Source: Ceratotherium simum simum
Lineage: Eukaryota > Chordata > Mammalia > Perissodactyla > Rhinocerotidae
DNA length: 64,000 nucleotides
Assembly: GCF_000283155.1 (NCBI RefSeq)
Contig: NW_004454181.1
Coordinates: 27,739,204 to 27,803,203 of the forward strand
Reading direction: 5' to 3'
Shown here: positions 26,801 to 38,800 of the stretch, piece after piece
How the letters are laid out: each line of letters begins with the position of its first letter
Position numbering within the stretch: position 1 is the first letter of the stretch
The notes under the pieces: model-generated
Databases searched by the model: none
What the model saw: only the letters and a program-made list of their open reading frames with translations
Told to the model about the DNA's origin: nothing
Made by a program: the position numbers and the translations under genes

Positions 26801-29800
26801 CACCATGGAGAAGGGACAACTTAACAGAATGATGAAAACGGTTTTTGAATATTTGCATGCCTCTCTGTGGGAAGAGGGGTTAACGTGTTCTGCATATCTT
26901 GTAAAGTAGAACAAGGATTAAAGGGCAGAAGTTTCAGGAAAGGAAAATTAATGTTTGAGGATTGGATGGGTTTATTCTGAGAGTGAGCTCCCTGTCCCTG
27001 GAAGTATTTAAGTACACATTGGGTGGATAAATGCTGAGCAGGGATATTGTAGAGGAGATGTATCATATGGTAGTTACACTAAAGGACATTTGCTATCCCC
27101 CCCCAACCCTTAGAGAGTCTATGTTTCTATCCTAACAGACTTCTCTGTACAGAAAAAATAATTATTTGCTCCATCCAATGATCTTGACTGGAATGTAAGT
27201 TCTTTTTTTTTTTTTTTTTAATAATTTTATTTATTTATTTTTCCCCCAAAGCTCCAGTAGATAGTTGTATGTCATAGTTGCACATCCTTCCAGTTGCTGT
27301 ATGTGGGCCTCAGCATGGCCGGAGAAGCGGTGCATTGGTGCGCTCCCGGGCCGCCAGCAGCGGAGTGCGCGCACCTAACCACTAAGCCACGGGGCCGACC
27401 CTGGAATGTAAGTTCTATAAGGAGTGGGATTCAAATCTGTCTTATCTACAGATATAGCTGTAGGGACTGCAGAGTCTTAATAAATGCTCATTGAGTGAAT
27501 GAATAAACAAAAGAAACATGATATTCTCTTTTAGGCCAGTTGAATTCTCTAAGCTGGGCTCAGAGATTTGGATAAGTGATATAATTCAGACTCTGATTTG
27601 ACAGCTACAATTCTAGATTGAGTGTCTATAACAATATCCACTAGACTAGAGTTTATCAAAGTGTGACCTGTGGACCACCTGTCCAGTAGCCTGGTAAATG
27701 CAGATTACTGGGCCCCCCACAGAGCCCTTGAAGTCAACTTCCTGGGGGTGGGGCCCGGGATTCTGTGGTTTTAACAAGCTCTCCTGGTGATTTATGACTC
27801 AATTGGAGAACCACATGGCTAAATACCAGTTAACAGGCCCAATGTGTTCCCTTGGAACGTCATGGGATAAAGAATCCAACTTTACAAGACAGAACTCTAT
27901 AATTCCCAGCAAGAATTCAACATTTTTTGCTTGTTAGACTCCTGGTTCCATGAGTCACGCTCTCATCGTCTGAGAGTGTCACCACAATTCCAGGTTCTCC
28001 TGTAAAGCTATGGAAGCGAAGGATTAGCTATTTCTGTATCGGCTGACTCAGAGACAGAGATCTAAATCTCCAAAACTGTCCCCCAGCCTGGTATTAAGGC
28101 TGTTTTTAATCCTTAGCTGAGTCAGCATTCAGTCTTATCTCTCTGACTGGTCACAGCACACCCCACACCTGTAACATTTGGGGCTTATTGAATGTTTTGG
28201 AACCCACTCACCTCTCTGCTGGACCTTGAAATTCAACTTGCCAACACTCTTTTTTTTTTTTTGCATGAGTAGAGACTTTAATGCCAAAGCTGGAGTTGGT
28301 GCCATAGTCTTCCAGAATGCCCAGCCAGGGTTACAAACACAATAGTGACTGAAACTGGCCCACCCGAATATATTCTATTTGGCCAGCACAGTGTTTTTCA
28401 AGTATTTTTGAATATGAATGCTTTTAGACCCTACAGGTGGCCAGTGACCCTCGCTGTTGTCTGCCTCTGGTCCTTCTCCCTCATTTAAGCAGGCATTTGA
28501 GTTTCAACCCCTGATCCGGGCCAGGGTGTTCTCTTATAGCAGGTTTCTTCTCTGGATTTCTGTTGACCATAGCAGGTAAGGTTTTTCAGAGTTCTGCCTT
28601 TAGGTCAGCAGCACTACTTTTGTGACACAGACTTGCTAGGACCTTGGAATGGCTCCTTTAAAATCCCTGCCTGAAGAACTCATACATCTCAACAATAAAA
28701 AAACTAACAACCCAATTAAAAAATGGGCAAAAGACCTGAACAGACATTTCTCTAAAGAAGATATACAGATGGCCAACAGGCATATGAAAAGATGATCAAC
28801 ATCATTAACTATCAGGGAAATGCAAATCAAAACTACAGTGAGATATCACCTCATGCCCGTCAGAATAGCTATAATTAACAACACAGGAAACAACAAGTTT
28901 TGGAGAGGATGTGGAGAGAAGGGAACTCTCATACACTGCTGATGGGAGTGCAAACTGGTGCAGCCACTATGGAAAACAGTGTGGAGATTCCTCAAAAAGT
29001 TAAGAATAGAACTACCGTATGATCCGGCTATTCCACTGCTGGATATTTATCCAAAAAACATGAAAACACCAAGGCATAAAGATACACGCACCCTTGTGTT
29101 CACTGCAGCATTATTCACAATAGCCAAGGCTTGGAAGCAACCTAAATGCCCATCAAGGGACGAATGGATAAAGAAGATGTGGTATATATACACAATGGAA
29201 TACTACTCAGCCATAAGAAATGACAAAATCCAGCTATTTGTGACAACATGGATGAACCCTGAGGGTATTATATTAAGTGAAGTAAGTCAGAGGGAGAAAG
29301 TCAAATACCGTATGATCTCACTCATAAGTAGAAGATGAAAACAACAATAAACAAACACATAGAGACAGAGATTGTATTGGTGGTTACCAGAGGGGAAAAG
29401 GGGAGGGAGGAGGGCAAAAGGGATGATTAGGCACATTAGTGTGGTGATGGACTGTAATTCGTCTTTGGGTGGGGAACGTGATGTAATGCATGCATAAATA
29501 GAAGTATAATGATGTACATCTGAAATTTATATAATGTTATAAACCAATGTAACCACAATAAAAAAAAAAAGAAAAAAAAATTCCCTGCCTGGATAAACAA
29601 ATCTGGTATATCCATACAATGGAATATTATTCAGCCATAAAAAGGAATGAAACACTGATACATGTTACAACACAGATGAATCTAGAAAACATTACATTAA
29701 GTGAAAGAAACCAGATACAAAAGCCCACATATTGTATGATTCCATCTATACGAAATACCCAAAATAGGTAAATTTATAGAGATAGCAGATTGGTGGTGGC

Positions 29801-32800
29801 CAGGAGCTGGGGGAGGGAGAATGGGGAACAACCACTTAATGGGTATGGGTTTTCTTTTGGGGTGATGAAAATGTTTTGGAACTAGATAGAGGTGATGGTT
29901 GCCCAGCATTGTGAATGTACTAAAAGCTACTGAATTGTACACTTTAAAATGGTTAATTTTATGTTATGTGAATTTTATCTCAATTAAAACTAGCCCCCTC
30001 CCCCTCAGCGGGTGGACAGCTTCTGTAGACCCCAGGATACTCTGCTCTTCGCTTGTTACTAAGGGTTCCAAACTCAGCAGGAGGGGGCAGAAGGAGATCT
30101 TCTGTTGCATCTGACGGGTTATAACAACAATATCATCATCATTATAATCTCGGGCATTAGTAAATCTTCACCACTTATCAGACACTCTGTGCATTATTAT
30201 TATTATTATTTTTGTGTGTGTGAGGATGATTGACTCTGAGCTAACCTCTGTCCTCAGCAAAAAGAGGAAGATGAGCAGTGAGCTAACATCTGTGCCCATC
30301 TTCCTCTATTTTGTCTATGGGATGCCATCACAGCAGGGCTTGATGAGTGGTGTGTTGGTCCGTGCCCAGGATTCGGACCTGAGAACCCGGTGCCACCAAG
30401 GTGGAGCACATGAACTTAACCACTACGCCACTGGGCCGGCCCCTCTATGCATTATTTAATGTAATATTCTTAAGGGGTTCGGATCCTGGTTACATCAGTT
30501 ACTAGCTGCATGGTCTAGAGCAAATCAGTTACTTCTCTGTGCCTTAGTTTCCCCTCCTATAAAATGGGGATGATAATAGTACCTGCCTTATGTGTTTGTG
30601 GTGAGGATTAATGAGTTAATATGTGTAGAGCACTTAGAACAGTGTCTGCCTAGAGTAGGCACTATGGAACTGTTTATCATCGTTGTTGTTATTATTATCT
30701 CCCCTCCTTCTCCAAACCCCCTGTTTTCCAGGATCTATTTTGGGGAAGGGGAAAGGAGGAACAGAGAGACTTGAAGTGGGAGGTAGTGTTTACTCTCTTC
30801 CTCCAGAGCCGGGGTCTGGGTGAGCCGGGGCACACAGCAGGCAGGCGGCTGGCTGTGCAGGTGGAGTCACTAAACAGAAGCCTGGTTTGGCTGCCAGTAC
30901 ACCCCTCTGGGAGGCTGTGCCTGTGCCCAGGGATGAGGGCACATGGGAGAAATGGAAAAGACCAGTTTGTCTGGAGCTGACATGATCAAGTGGGCTTGAA
31001 ACTTAATAAAGAGGTTGAGGGAGTAAAGTGCTTAGTTACCACGAAGCTGGTTACCATGGAGGCTATCAGGCAGGACGAGGAGAGGAGGTCGGCAGCACCG
31101 AGGTGCCTGGTAATTCACAGGAAATAATAACTGCTGATGATAACCGTTAGGACAGTAATTAAAATGCATGGAGTGCTTAGTATATGTCAGGCACTAAGTA
31201 TTCTTATTATCTTATTGTATTATTATCACTAATATTTACAGAGTGCCAGGCCTTACGCTACATACTTTATAACAATAGTACTTAAATAAAAAATAATGAT
31301 AACTAACATATGCCAAGTCCTGTGCTAAGTGTTATTAATAATGATGATGATATTGACAGTAGCCAGCATGTATTAGTGTGTGGCATCACAGGGAATGGCC
31401 ACTTCTACATTGCTGGGTGTTTATCCCAAGCTCATACTGGCAGAGCTGCTGGTGCCAGGCTCTGTGCTAAGCCTTACCCGTGTTTTCACTCATTTAATCC
31501 TCATAACAGCCAGGTGAGGTGGGGCCTATCGTTATCCCTGTTTTCAAATGGGGAAATTGGGGTTTAGGGAGCTTAGATGTCTTGCCCGCCTGTCCATTTC
31601 TATCTCCCAGCCCTGGCCTGGGTGTGGGCACGCTCCTCTGAGTCTCTCCTAGACTTCTCTGCTGAACTATGCAGGGAATGCTGCCCCTCTGTGCCTATGT
31701 GGGCAGGAGCTGGCTGTGCCCTCCTTCCCTCAACACAGAGGCAGACAGTTTGGGGCAGGGAGAGTGTGAGGTCACACACAGAGAGCAGCAGGGAGAGGAA
31801 CCACCTGCTGACCCCGTGGGCCCCTCAACCCAGTTGTGCTGCTCCTCGAAACTTCTAAGTTCTGTGAGCTGATCAACTCCTTTTGCCTAATGTCATCTGC
31901 GTTGGGTTTCTGCCACCTAAAAAGTCCAGACTAATAGAACATCTCACTGAGCTAAAACCCAAGTATCTGACAAGTTCTTGACTTGCCCGGCAGGCAATTT
32001 TGTTTCCCAGAAAACAGAGGAAGCAACCAGGGAAATTGCTGCTTTGGACCTAATTCTGACCAACATGGACAAATTGGCTGGTGAAGTAGATGTGACATGT
32101 AACTGGCGAGAAAATGACCTCATCGTCTTGAGTTTGTGGCAACCTGAGTGGAGCAAGTTGGAAACAGACTTTAAAATACAAACTTCAAACTACTACGTTG
32201 TAATATTTTCTATAGGATTCAAGATGTTTGATAACCCTAAAAATCTAAAAAAACCCTGCAGCTCATCAAAAATTAAAATGTACTCTATTTAAAATGAAAT
32301 ATGCTTAGAAGAGTCAGACTTTAGGCAGTATCAATTTAGCACAGTAGCAGGATATGTTTGAAGAGTCTAAAATTACGTAGCAGGATTGGGGAAACACAGG
32401 ATTTAAAGTTTTTAAGCATGACTCCTACAACCTAAGCTGTCAGTAGAGAGATCCAATTTAAAATAACAATGCTAAACTGCTAAATTATAGCAACCAATAT
32501 TACGTTAGTGCCTTTTAAAATGTGGTTTGATGAGATGCGTAGATTACGACATCCATAACTAAGGGAGGCACCTCCTTGAACATCTATTAGCTCAGTGCAC
32601 CTCTGATAAGGGACTTTTCAGAGGAAAGTGAGGCCTCAGCTAAATACGAATGGCATCCCCAGCTGTGCCAGGAAGACACACCTCCTGGTACCAGGACCTT
32701 GTATCATCTGAACCAAAAAAAATGCAATCTGTAATAGACTCATTATACAAGAGAGGAGTTTGGTGTAACTATCAAAGCGAGCTTTCAGGGTTCCGTTTTG

Positions 32801-35800
32801 GATTTGCATTAACAGAGAACTAAGGCTTTTTCACTTCGTTTTGGGCCATGGACACCTCTGAAAATTTGGTAAAAGCTACAGACCCTCTCCTTAGAGAAAC
32901 ACACCTACATGCAAAATTCGGCAAGCAATTTCAGGGGATTCATCGAATGCAGCAGGCCAACTATGAACCACTGGTTAAGAATTCCTATAATAAATGGAAG
33001 AAAACTGCCTTAAACAAAGCCTAGAAAAACAGGCTGGCTAACTTTGGCCCAGGGACATAACCTTTCTAAACTTTCTTGTTCTCTAAAATGGGGATATTAT
33101 TAATGGCTTTTAGCTCACAGGGTTGTTGAGAGGATAAAATGGAACACTGCATTTAAAATTCTTAGGACAGTGCTCAGCACATAGTAAGTGCTCAAGAAAT
33201 ATCAGCTGATGGCATTTTATTATTATTATTATTAATATTATTATTAATATTGGAATGACCTACAATTTGTTATAATACTTTCCTTAGCCGAGCAAGATTT
33301 GTCCTAGGATTTCATAAATGATTTCCTGCCTGGTGGGTTTTAATTAAATGTGCAAATGATAACAGAGACCTGTTTAAAAATGTGCAGCTGAGCTCCTGGA
33401 CTTCCAGTGTTATTCTCTGTCTCAGGTCCTTAGAACAGGGTTGTATTTAGTGGAGACAGAAGGAGAGAAAAAAAGTTGATCTTTTCTTTTTCCTGGGTAC
33501 AGGCATATTTAGAACAAGCGCAAAATCTCTCATGAACCACATTTTGGGTTTAGAAAAACTCCCACCAATCCAGCAACCGTAACCTTTGCGATTCCAGGAT
33601 AAGTTTTGCCCCAAACCTGCTGCATTTTGGCTATTATTTTGCTGCACGAAATCAGTGACCTAATTTCCTGGTGAAGCCCAAATGAAGGGTTTGGACAACA
33701 AACAGATTAGAAATCTGGCATCTTTACAAAAACAGTTAGAAGACTGAATGCACAACAGAACTTACAACAAATAAAACTTGCTCTTGTCTCCTGGGACCCC
33801 TCGGAAGTTCTCATCCAGACAGACGTCAGACTTCTCCCAATTAGAGCCCATTGGAAAGCCATCACACAGTCATTAAAACACACACAAACTGACCAAAAGA
33901 ACCTCCTGAGGCCGGTTGCCAGTAGCTTGCTGTGTGCTGCTACAGAACTGACAAGACTGGGTCTATAGACTTTGCAGGCCTCCTAATACTCTCTCTCTTG
34001 TGTGTATTGCTTTATGGGGCGCTGAGCGTCTCCATGTGCATTCTCCCCTCTAATATTCGCAAGGACCTTGTGGAGTATGCTTGTTCTCTGTGCACTAGGT
34101 ACATGGACCTGTCTCAGTTTCTCCACCATGTAATGCTTCCTCCCACGGTGGGCCTTTGCACCTGCTGTTTTCTCTGCCTCCACAATCTTCCCTCCCTCCT
34201 TCGCCCTCCCACCTCCTACTCAATTTCAAGGTCTTGGTTTGAAACTTCCCTCCTTCAGCAGAGCCTCTCCTGGCCTCTCAGACTAGATCAGGAGCCTTAG
34301 AACACACTCCTATTGTTCCCAAATTTCCCCTTCACAGCATTTATCACAGCTTGTCATTGAATGTTTGCAATTCTATTTTATTAAAGTCAATCTTCTCCTC
34401 CTGATAGTAAACTCCGCTACAGAGGCTAGCACTCCTGCCTCGCTCATCTCTGAGCACCCCAGCACATAACAGAGAGCCTGGCACATAGCACGACCTCAGT
34501 TTGAACGGATGAATGAAAGACACTGTAATTATCCTCATTTTACAGGTAAAGGAAGAGACTCAGAAGGAAGTCACTTCTCAAGGTCACAGCCCATTAGTGG
34601 AAGTGCTGACACTTGAACCCAGGAGTCTAGGCTCTCAGCTGGTTCTCACTCCTGTGTTGACCGGGAGGAGAGTTTTCTTGCCATTTCTGGAGAATATCAT
34701 TCTGAGTCCTGGTACCCCCACCCAGGGAGGGTGTCCAAGGCAATCACAGGCCCAGCTCTCAGTGGTAGCAGAACCCCCCGGTGGCTGCCATCCCCGAGAT
34801 GCCAACAGCTGAAGTCTAGCATTGGATGGCCCGGTCCCCCTCATTCCAGGATCACTCAGCATCCCTCGAGGCAGGTCCTTGAATGCCCTGCAATTACTCC
34901 CACTCTCCCAGGAGCCAGGAGCGTAGGGATGGAGATAATTAAGGAGGAGGGTGACAGGCTCTTCTTCATCACCAAGAATATCTTCCACCTCCCGGAGGCA
35001 TTTCTGCCATAGGTTTGATCACGCATTCTCTCTCATGATCACAAAGCTGCTCACTTCATCGCTTAACTCTTTCAGCATTCTGTGAAGTTCTGGTCAGAAG
35101 CAGGGCTTAGAAGGTACTGATACATGAGGACGTGAGCTCCATGAGGGCTGGGAACTTGTCAGCCTTGCTCACCACTACATCTCCAGTTGTCATGAGAGCA
35201 CCAGGCACATAGGCAGTGCTCAATAGATATTCGTTAAATCAATGAACTAAGAGCTTACCATGTGTCAGGAACTTACTGTACTTCTATATTATAGGGACTG
35301 TTACAAGCCTATTTTACAGACTAAGCAACTGAGGTTCAGCGAGTTAAGAGACTTGCTCAGGGTCAAAACTTAGTAAGCAGTGGAGCCAGGATTCAAAGCA
35401 CCAAATGGGGAAAGATTAGGATTGGGAATTCAGGAAGGTAAGGTAAAGGTAGGTAAAGATGTTGATTATTCTAGTGATGTGAACGTGAGTGCAGTTTCAA
35501 CACTAGGAAATGTCTCCACCAGGGAAGGAGGAGAGGAATATCATGCAACAAATTTTCAAACCAAGTGCAAAGTCCAGATTACCACGGTGGTCAGGGTCCA
35601 TGAAGACATCATGCAGTTTGCTGAGACTCAGGTGGGCTTCACAGGACATAACACAGGGTCCTGCAGCAGGAACCACTTGGGGACCCAGGCACAGAGAGAT
35701 TGGTGCTCATGGGAAGGGGAGGTCTAATCCTTGCAGGGACCTGAGTAGGGACCTGAGTAGCAGGACCTGGGTCCCGGGGGGCGAAGTGGAGAGAGCCCTG

Positions 35801-38800
35801 AAATGGCAGTCAGAAGGCCAGGTCCTGCTCTGCCGCTGCATGCTCTGGTTCTCATGCAAGTCTCTTCCTCAGTCTGGGCCTCACTTTTCCCATCTGTACA
35901 ACGAGGGTTGTTACTTTCCAGTCTAGAGTGACCTCTAGGATCCTTCCACCTCTAACACCTGTAAGACTGTACATACAAGTAAATAGTTGTAGAGTCACAG
36001 CATCTTAGAAACGGTCACCCAGCCTAACCCAACATAGGAATCCCTGCTCCAGCATTTCTAGCAGATGGGATGAGATTCTGTTGAATAGCTCTAGGCCAAT
36101 AGTTCTCAACCGAGGACGATTTTGTCCCCCAGGGGACATTCTGCAATGTCTGAGATATTTTTAATTGTCATAACGGGAAGGGGTACGTTATTGGCATCTT
36201 GTAGGCCAGGGATGCTACTAAGCACCCTGCAATGCAAAAGAAAGTCCCACACCAGAGAATTATCGGGAGAAATTGACAGAGAAAAATGTCAATAGTGCTG
36301 AGCTTGGAAGCCCTGCTCTAGGCAAAGGGGACTCATTATATCTTGAGGGAATTCCTGGCTGTGGGCATTTGTGGCCAGGACAAGCTTGATAGGAAGACAC
36401 ACGCCCTGTAACTGCTTCCCTGGCCTTAGATCTGCCTTGTGAGGAAACCAGGAGGAAGGTTTCTCCCTAAGATGGCTATTCAAACATCTGGGGATGGCTA
36501 AGCGTAGCCATTCAGCCAACAGTGATCACCTGTAGACTGAGTACTTGTGGGGTCAATGTCAGGGCTGATGGGTCAATGTCAGGGGCAAGGGGTCTCAGGG
36601 AAAAGGCCAATGACTCTCAAGGAAGCTGGAGGGGACCAGACGCAAACAAAGGGCAGTGGGGATTCAGGGAGGAAGGGGTGCATTAAGTCGTTGGTGGGGT
36701 TGAGGGCATCTGTGGGATTTATGAAGTGGGTAGTGCCTGAACTGGACCCAGAAGGATAGGATTTCCAAAGGAGGGCATGGAAGACAAGAGTGTTCCAGGA
36801 GGTATGTAAGTGAAGATCAACAACCTGGAGGCACCAGGGCCATGAATTCATAGGAGGGGTTGAACACCATCCTCACAAGGCCGGCCTGGTCCATCCCTGC
36901 CCACCTTCTAGCCTCACCTATCACCTCTGTCTGTACCCTGGTTTCTCTCGATGTCCCATACTTGCCATTTCTTCACCCGCCTCAGATCCTGGCAGATTCT
37001 GTCCCCTCAGGTTGGCACATCTCATCCCTCCTCTCTTTGCCCAGTTAATGCCCACTCATCCTTCGGATCCCAGCTCCCAGCCCTTCCTCAGGGAACCTTC
37101 CCTGATGCCCCTCCCCACCCTATTATGTGCTCTCACAATCCCATACCTCTCTCCTTCATAAAGCTTATCATAGTGGACAGTTATTGTGTGATTATAGTCT
37201 ACAGTCCACCTCCCCTAACGGACTGTAGGGCAGTGGGGGTCGGACTACAGACCCTGGTGCAAAGCCTGTACATGGCTGGGGCTCAAGAAATAGACGTTGA
37301 ATGGATGAAGAAATTATTGAAAGCTAGCTTTGGCAGCTGAAGTGTTGGATTTGTTCAAGGCTAGAAAGGCAGTTTGAGACCTCAGTGAGAGGGTCTTAAA
37401 TGCTAGGCTGAAGTGTTGGTACCCAAACCTCTCCACAGGGCTGTGCTAAGAACACCGTGACGCCCGGGGATGATGGACTGGGCAGAGGATGGAAGATTGA
37501 GCAGAGCCTGGAGACTAATTAGAAGACTGTGTTGCAAGAATCCTGGGAACAGAGGGCTAGACCCCAGAAAGTGGTGGAGGGAAAACAGCCCCAGTTTGCT
37601 TCTTGGAGACTGTTGGTTACCTCCAATTCCTTTTTGTGCATCCTGAGAGTCCATGGGAAGAATGGTGTGATGTTCTGAGATGCGGGGGGAAGGGATGGGA
37701 GAGGGAGGTGGGGTAGAGGCTGTGATGCTGCAGACACTGTGCAACCCAGGCATCCCCCTGAGGTTCTCTGAACCTGTGGCCTCATTAAGCTCAACTTCCC
37801 ACCCCCAGGAGAGCCAGGGGAGTCTGCTCAGAGCATTGCCAGGGAAGCAGGCCAGCGGAGCAGCGGGTGGAGGCACTCAGGGACAGAAGGCAGATTACAT
37901 GTCACTTCATATTAGCCACACCGGCAACTTTCCCGAACCACCCAGAGAGGGGTGAATTAATTGCAATTTTGAGGACAAGCCAAAAGCAAAGATAACACTG
38001 AAATGAAAGGGGATTGTATCTCCTTTCCCGTCATGGGTGGACAGGAATGCCTTACAGAGGCTCAGATTCGCTTACCTGTGAGGTACATCTCCTCCCCTTC
38101 AGTGAACATCTGGTGGCAGCGTACACATCTGGCACAGGTTGGGTGGTAGTGCTTCCCTCCTGCCTGTGGAAATAAAAAAATAAAATAGGAGGTCAGAGCT
38201 GGGGCTGCTGTCCAGTGGGGCAGGTTGGGTTTGAACATTTCCTGGACACATGAGTGTTGTTGGCATCTTCACGGCCCTAAGGTTGGTTTGGAGTCTACCT
38301 GGGGAGTCCAGAACCATCTAAAAGTCACCCAGGAAGCTTGGTGATTCTACACCATGGGTCCCTGAGGGCAGTTCAGGGGACTTCCTGGACACTTGTACTT
38401 CTATTCTGGCAGTGGAGGGGCCCTTTGGAGGCCACTGGTCCTACCCCCTCATTTCCAGATGAGGAAACAATCCTGCTTTGAGGACATCCCAGCATTTCCC
38501 CAAGAATGGGATCCTTACCACTAATGGTACATAAGATGATTTTAAGTAGTACATGGACCAAGGATTTAATAACATTGGGTCAATGAAAAAAATGATCTCC
38601 TTTCAATCCTCTATCAATACTTCTGAATTTTTTCAAGAAGAAAGCACCAGTTTGGTGCGATGTGTCTTTAACATCTATCCAAATCTTACTAATATACCTT
38701 TTTAGGAATGATAACAGGTGTGAGGCTCCATAAGCAGTAGAATTTAGCTAGAACTATATTCATTTTTTAGTTATCAGCAATATGGAAAGTGATTCTGGTT

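Larger units (their letters stand above)
24474..38075 (-). other. ABLIM3 intron, 13.6 kb, dense in mobile elements
   Basis: The longest complete intron. It holds L2 pieces (about 24540-25020, 26590-26690, 34110-34510, 36890-37310), two ERE-type SINEs, a truncated L1 plus an older L1 tail, a retrocopy-like tail, a CR1/L3 relic, MER5 and MER20 elements, MIRs (about 30480-30670, 33020-33210 and 35740-35950 plus; 35230-35400 minus) and an ATT run (33215-33250). 25030-26580, 32300-33000 and 37320-38075 have nothing recognised. Confidence 0.7.

Noticed and set aside
27204..27401. tRNA-like promoter boxes
   Set aside because: They belong to the head of a SINE with poly(A) tail and target duplication, not to a functional tRNA gene.
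28958..29338. A 126-codon plus-strand frame with W- and Y-rich motifs
   Set aside because: It is the L1 ORF2 C-terminus inside a truncated, stop-containing L1, not a host gene.
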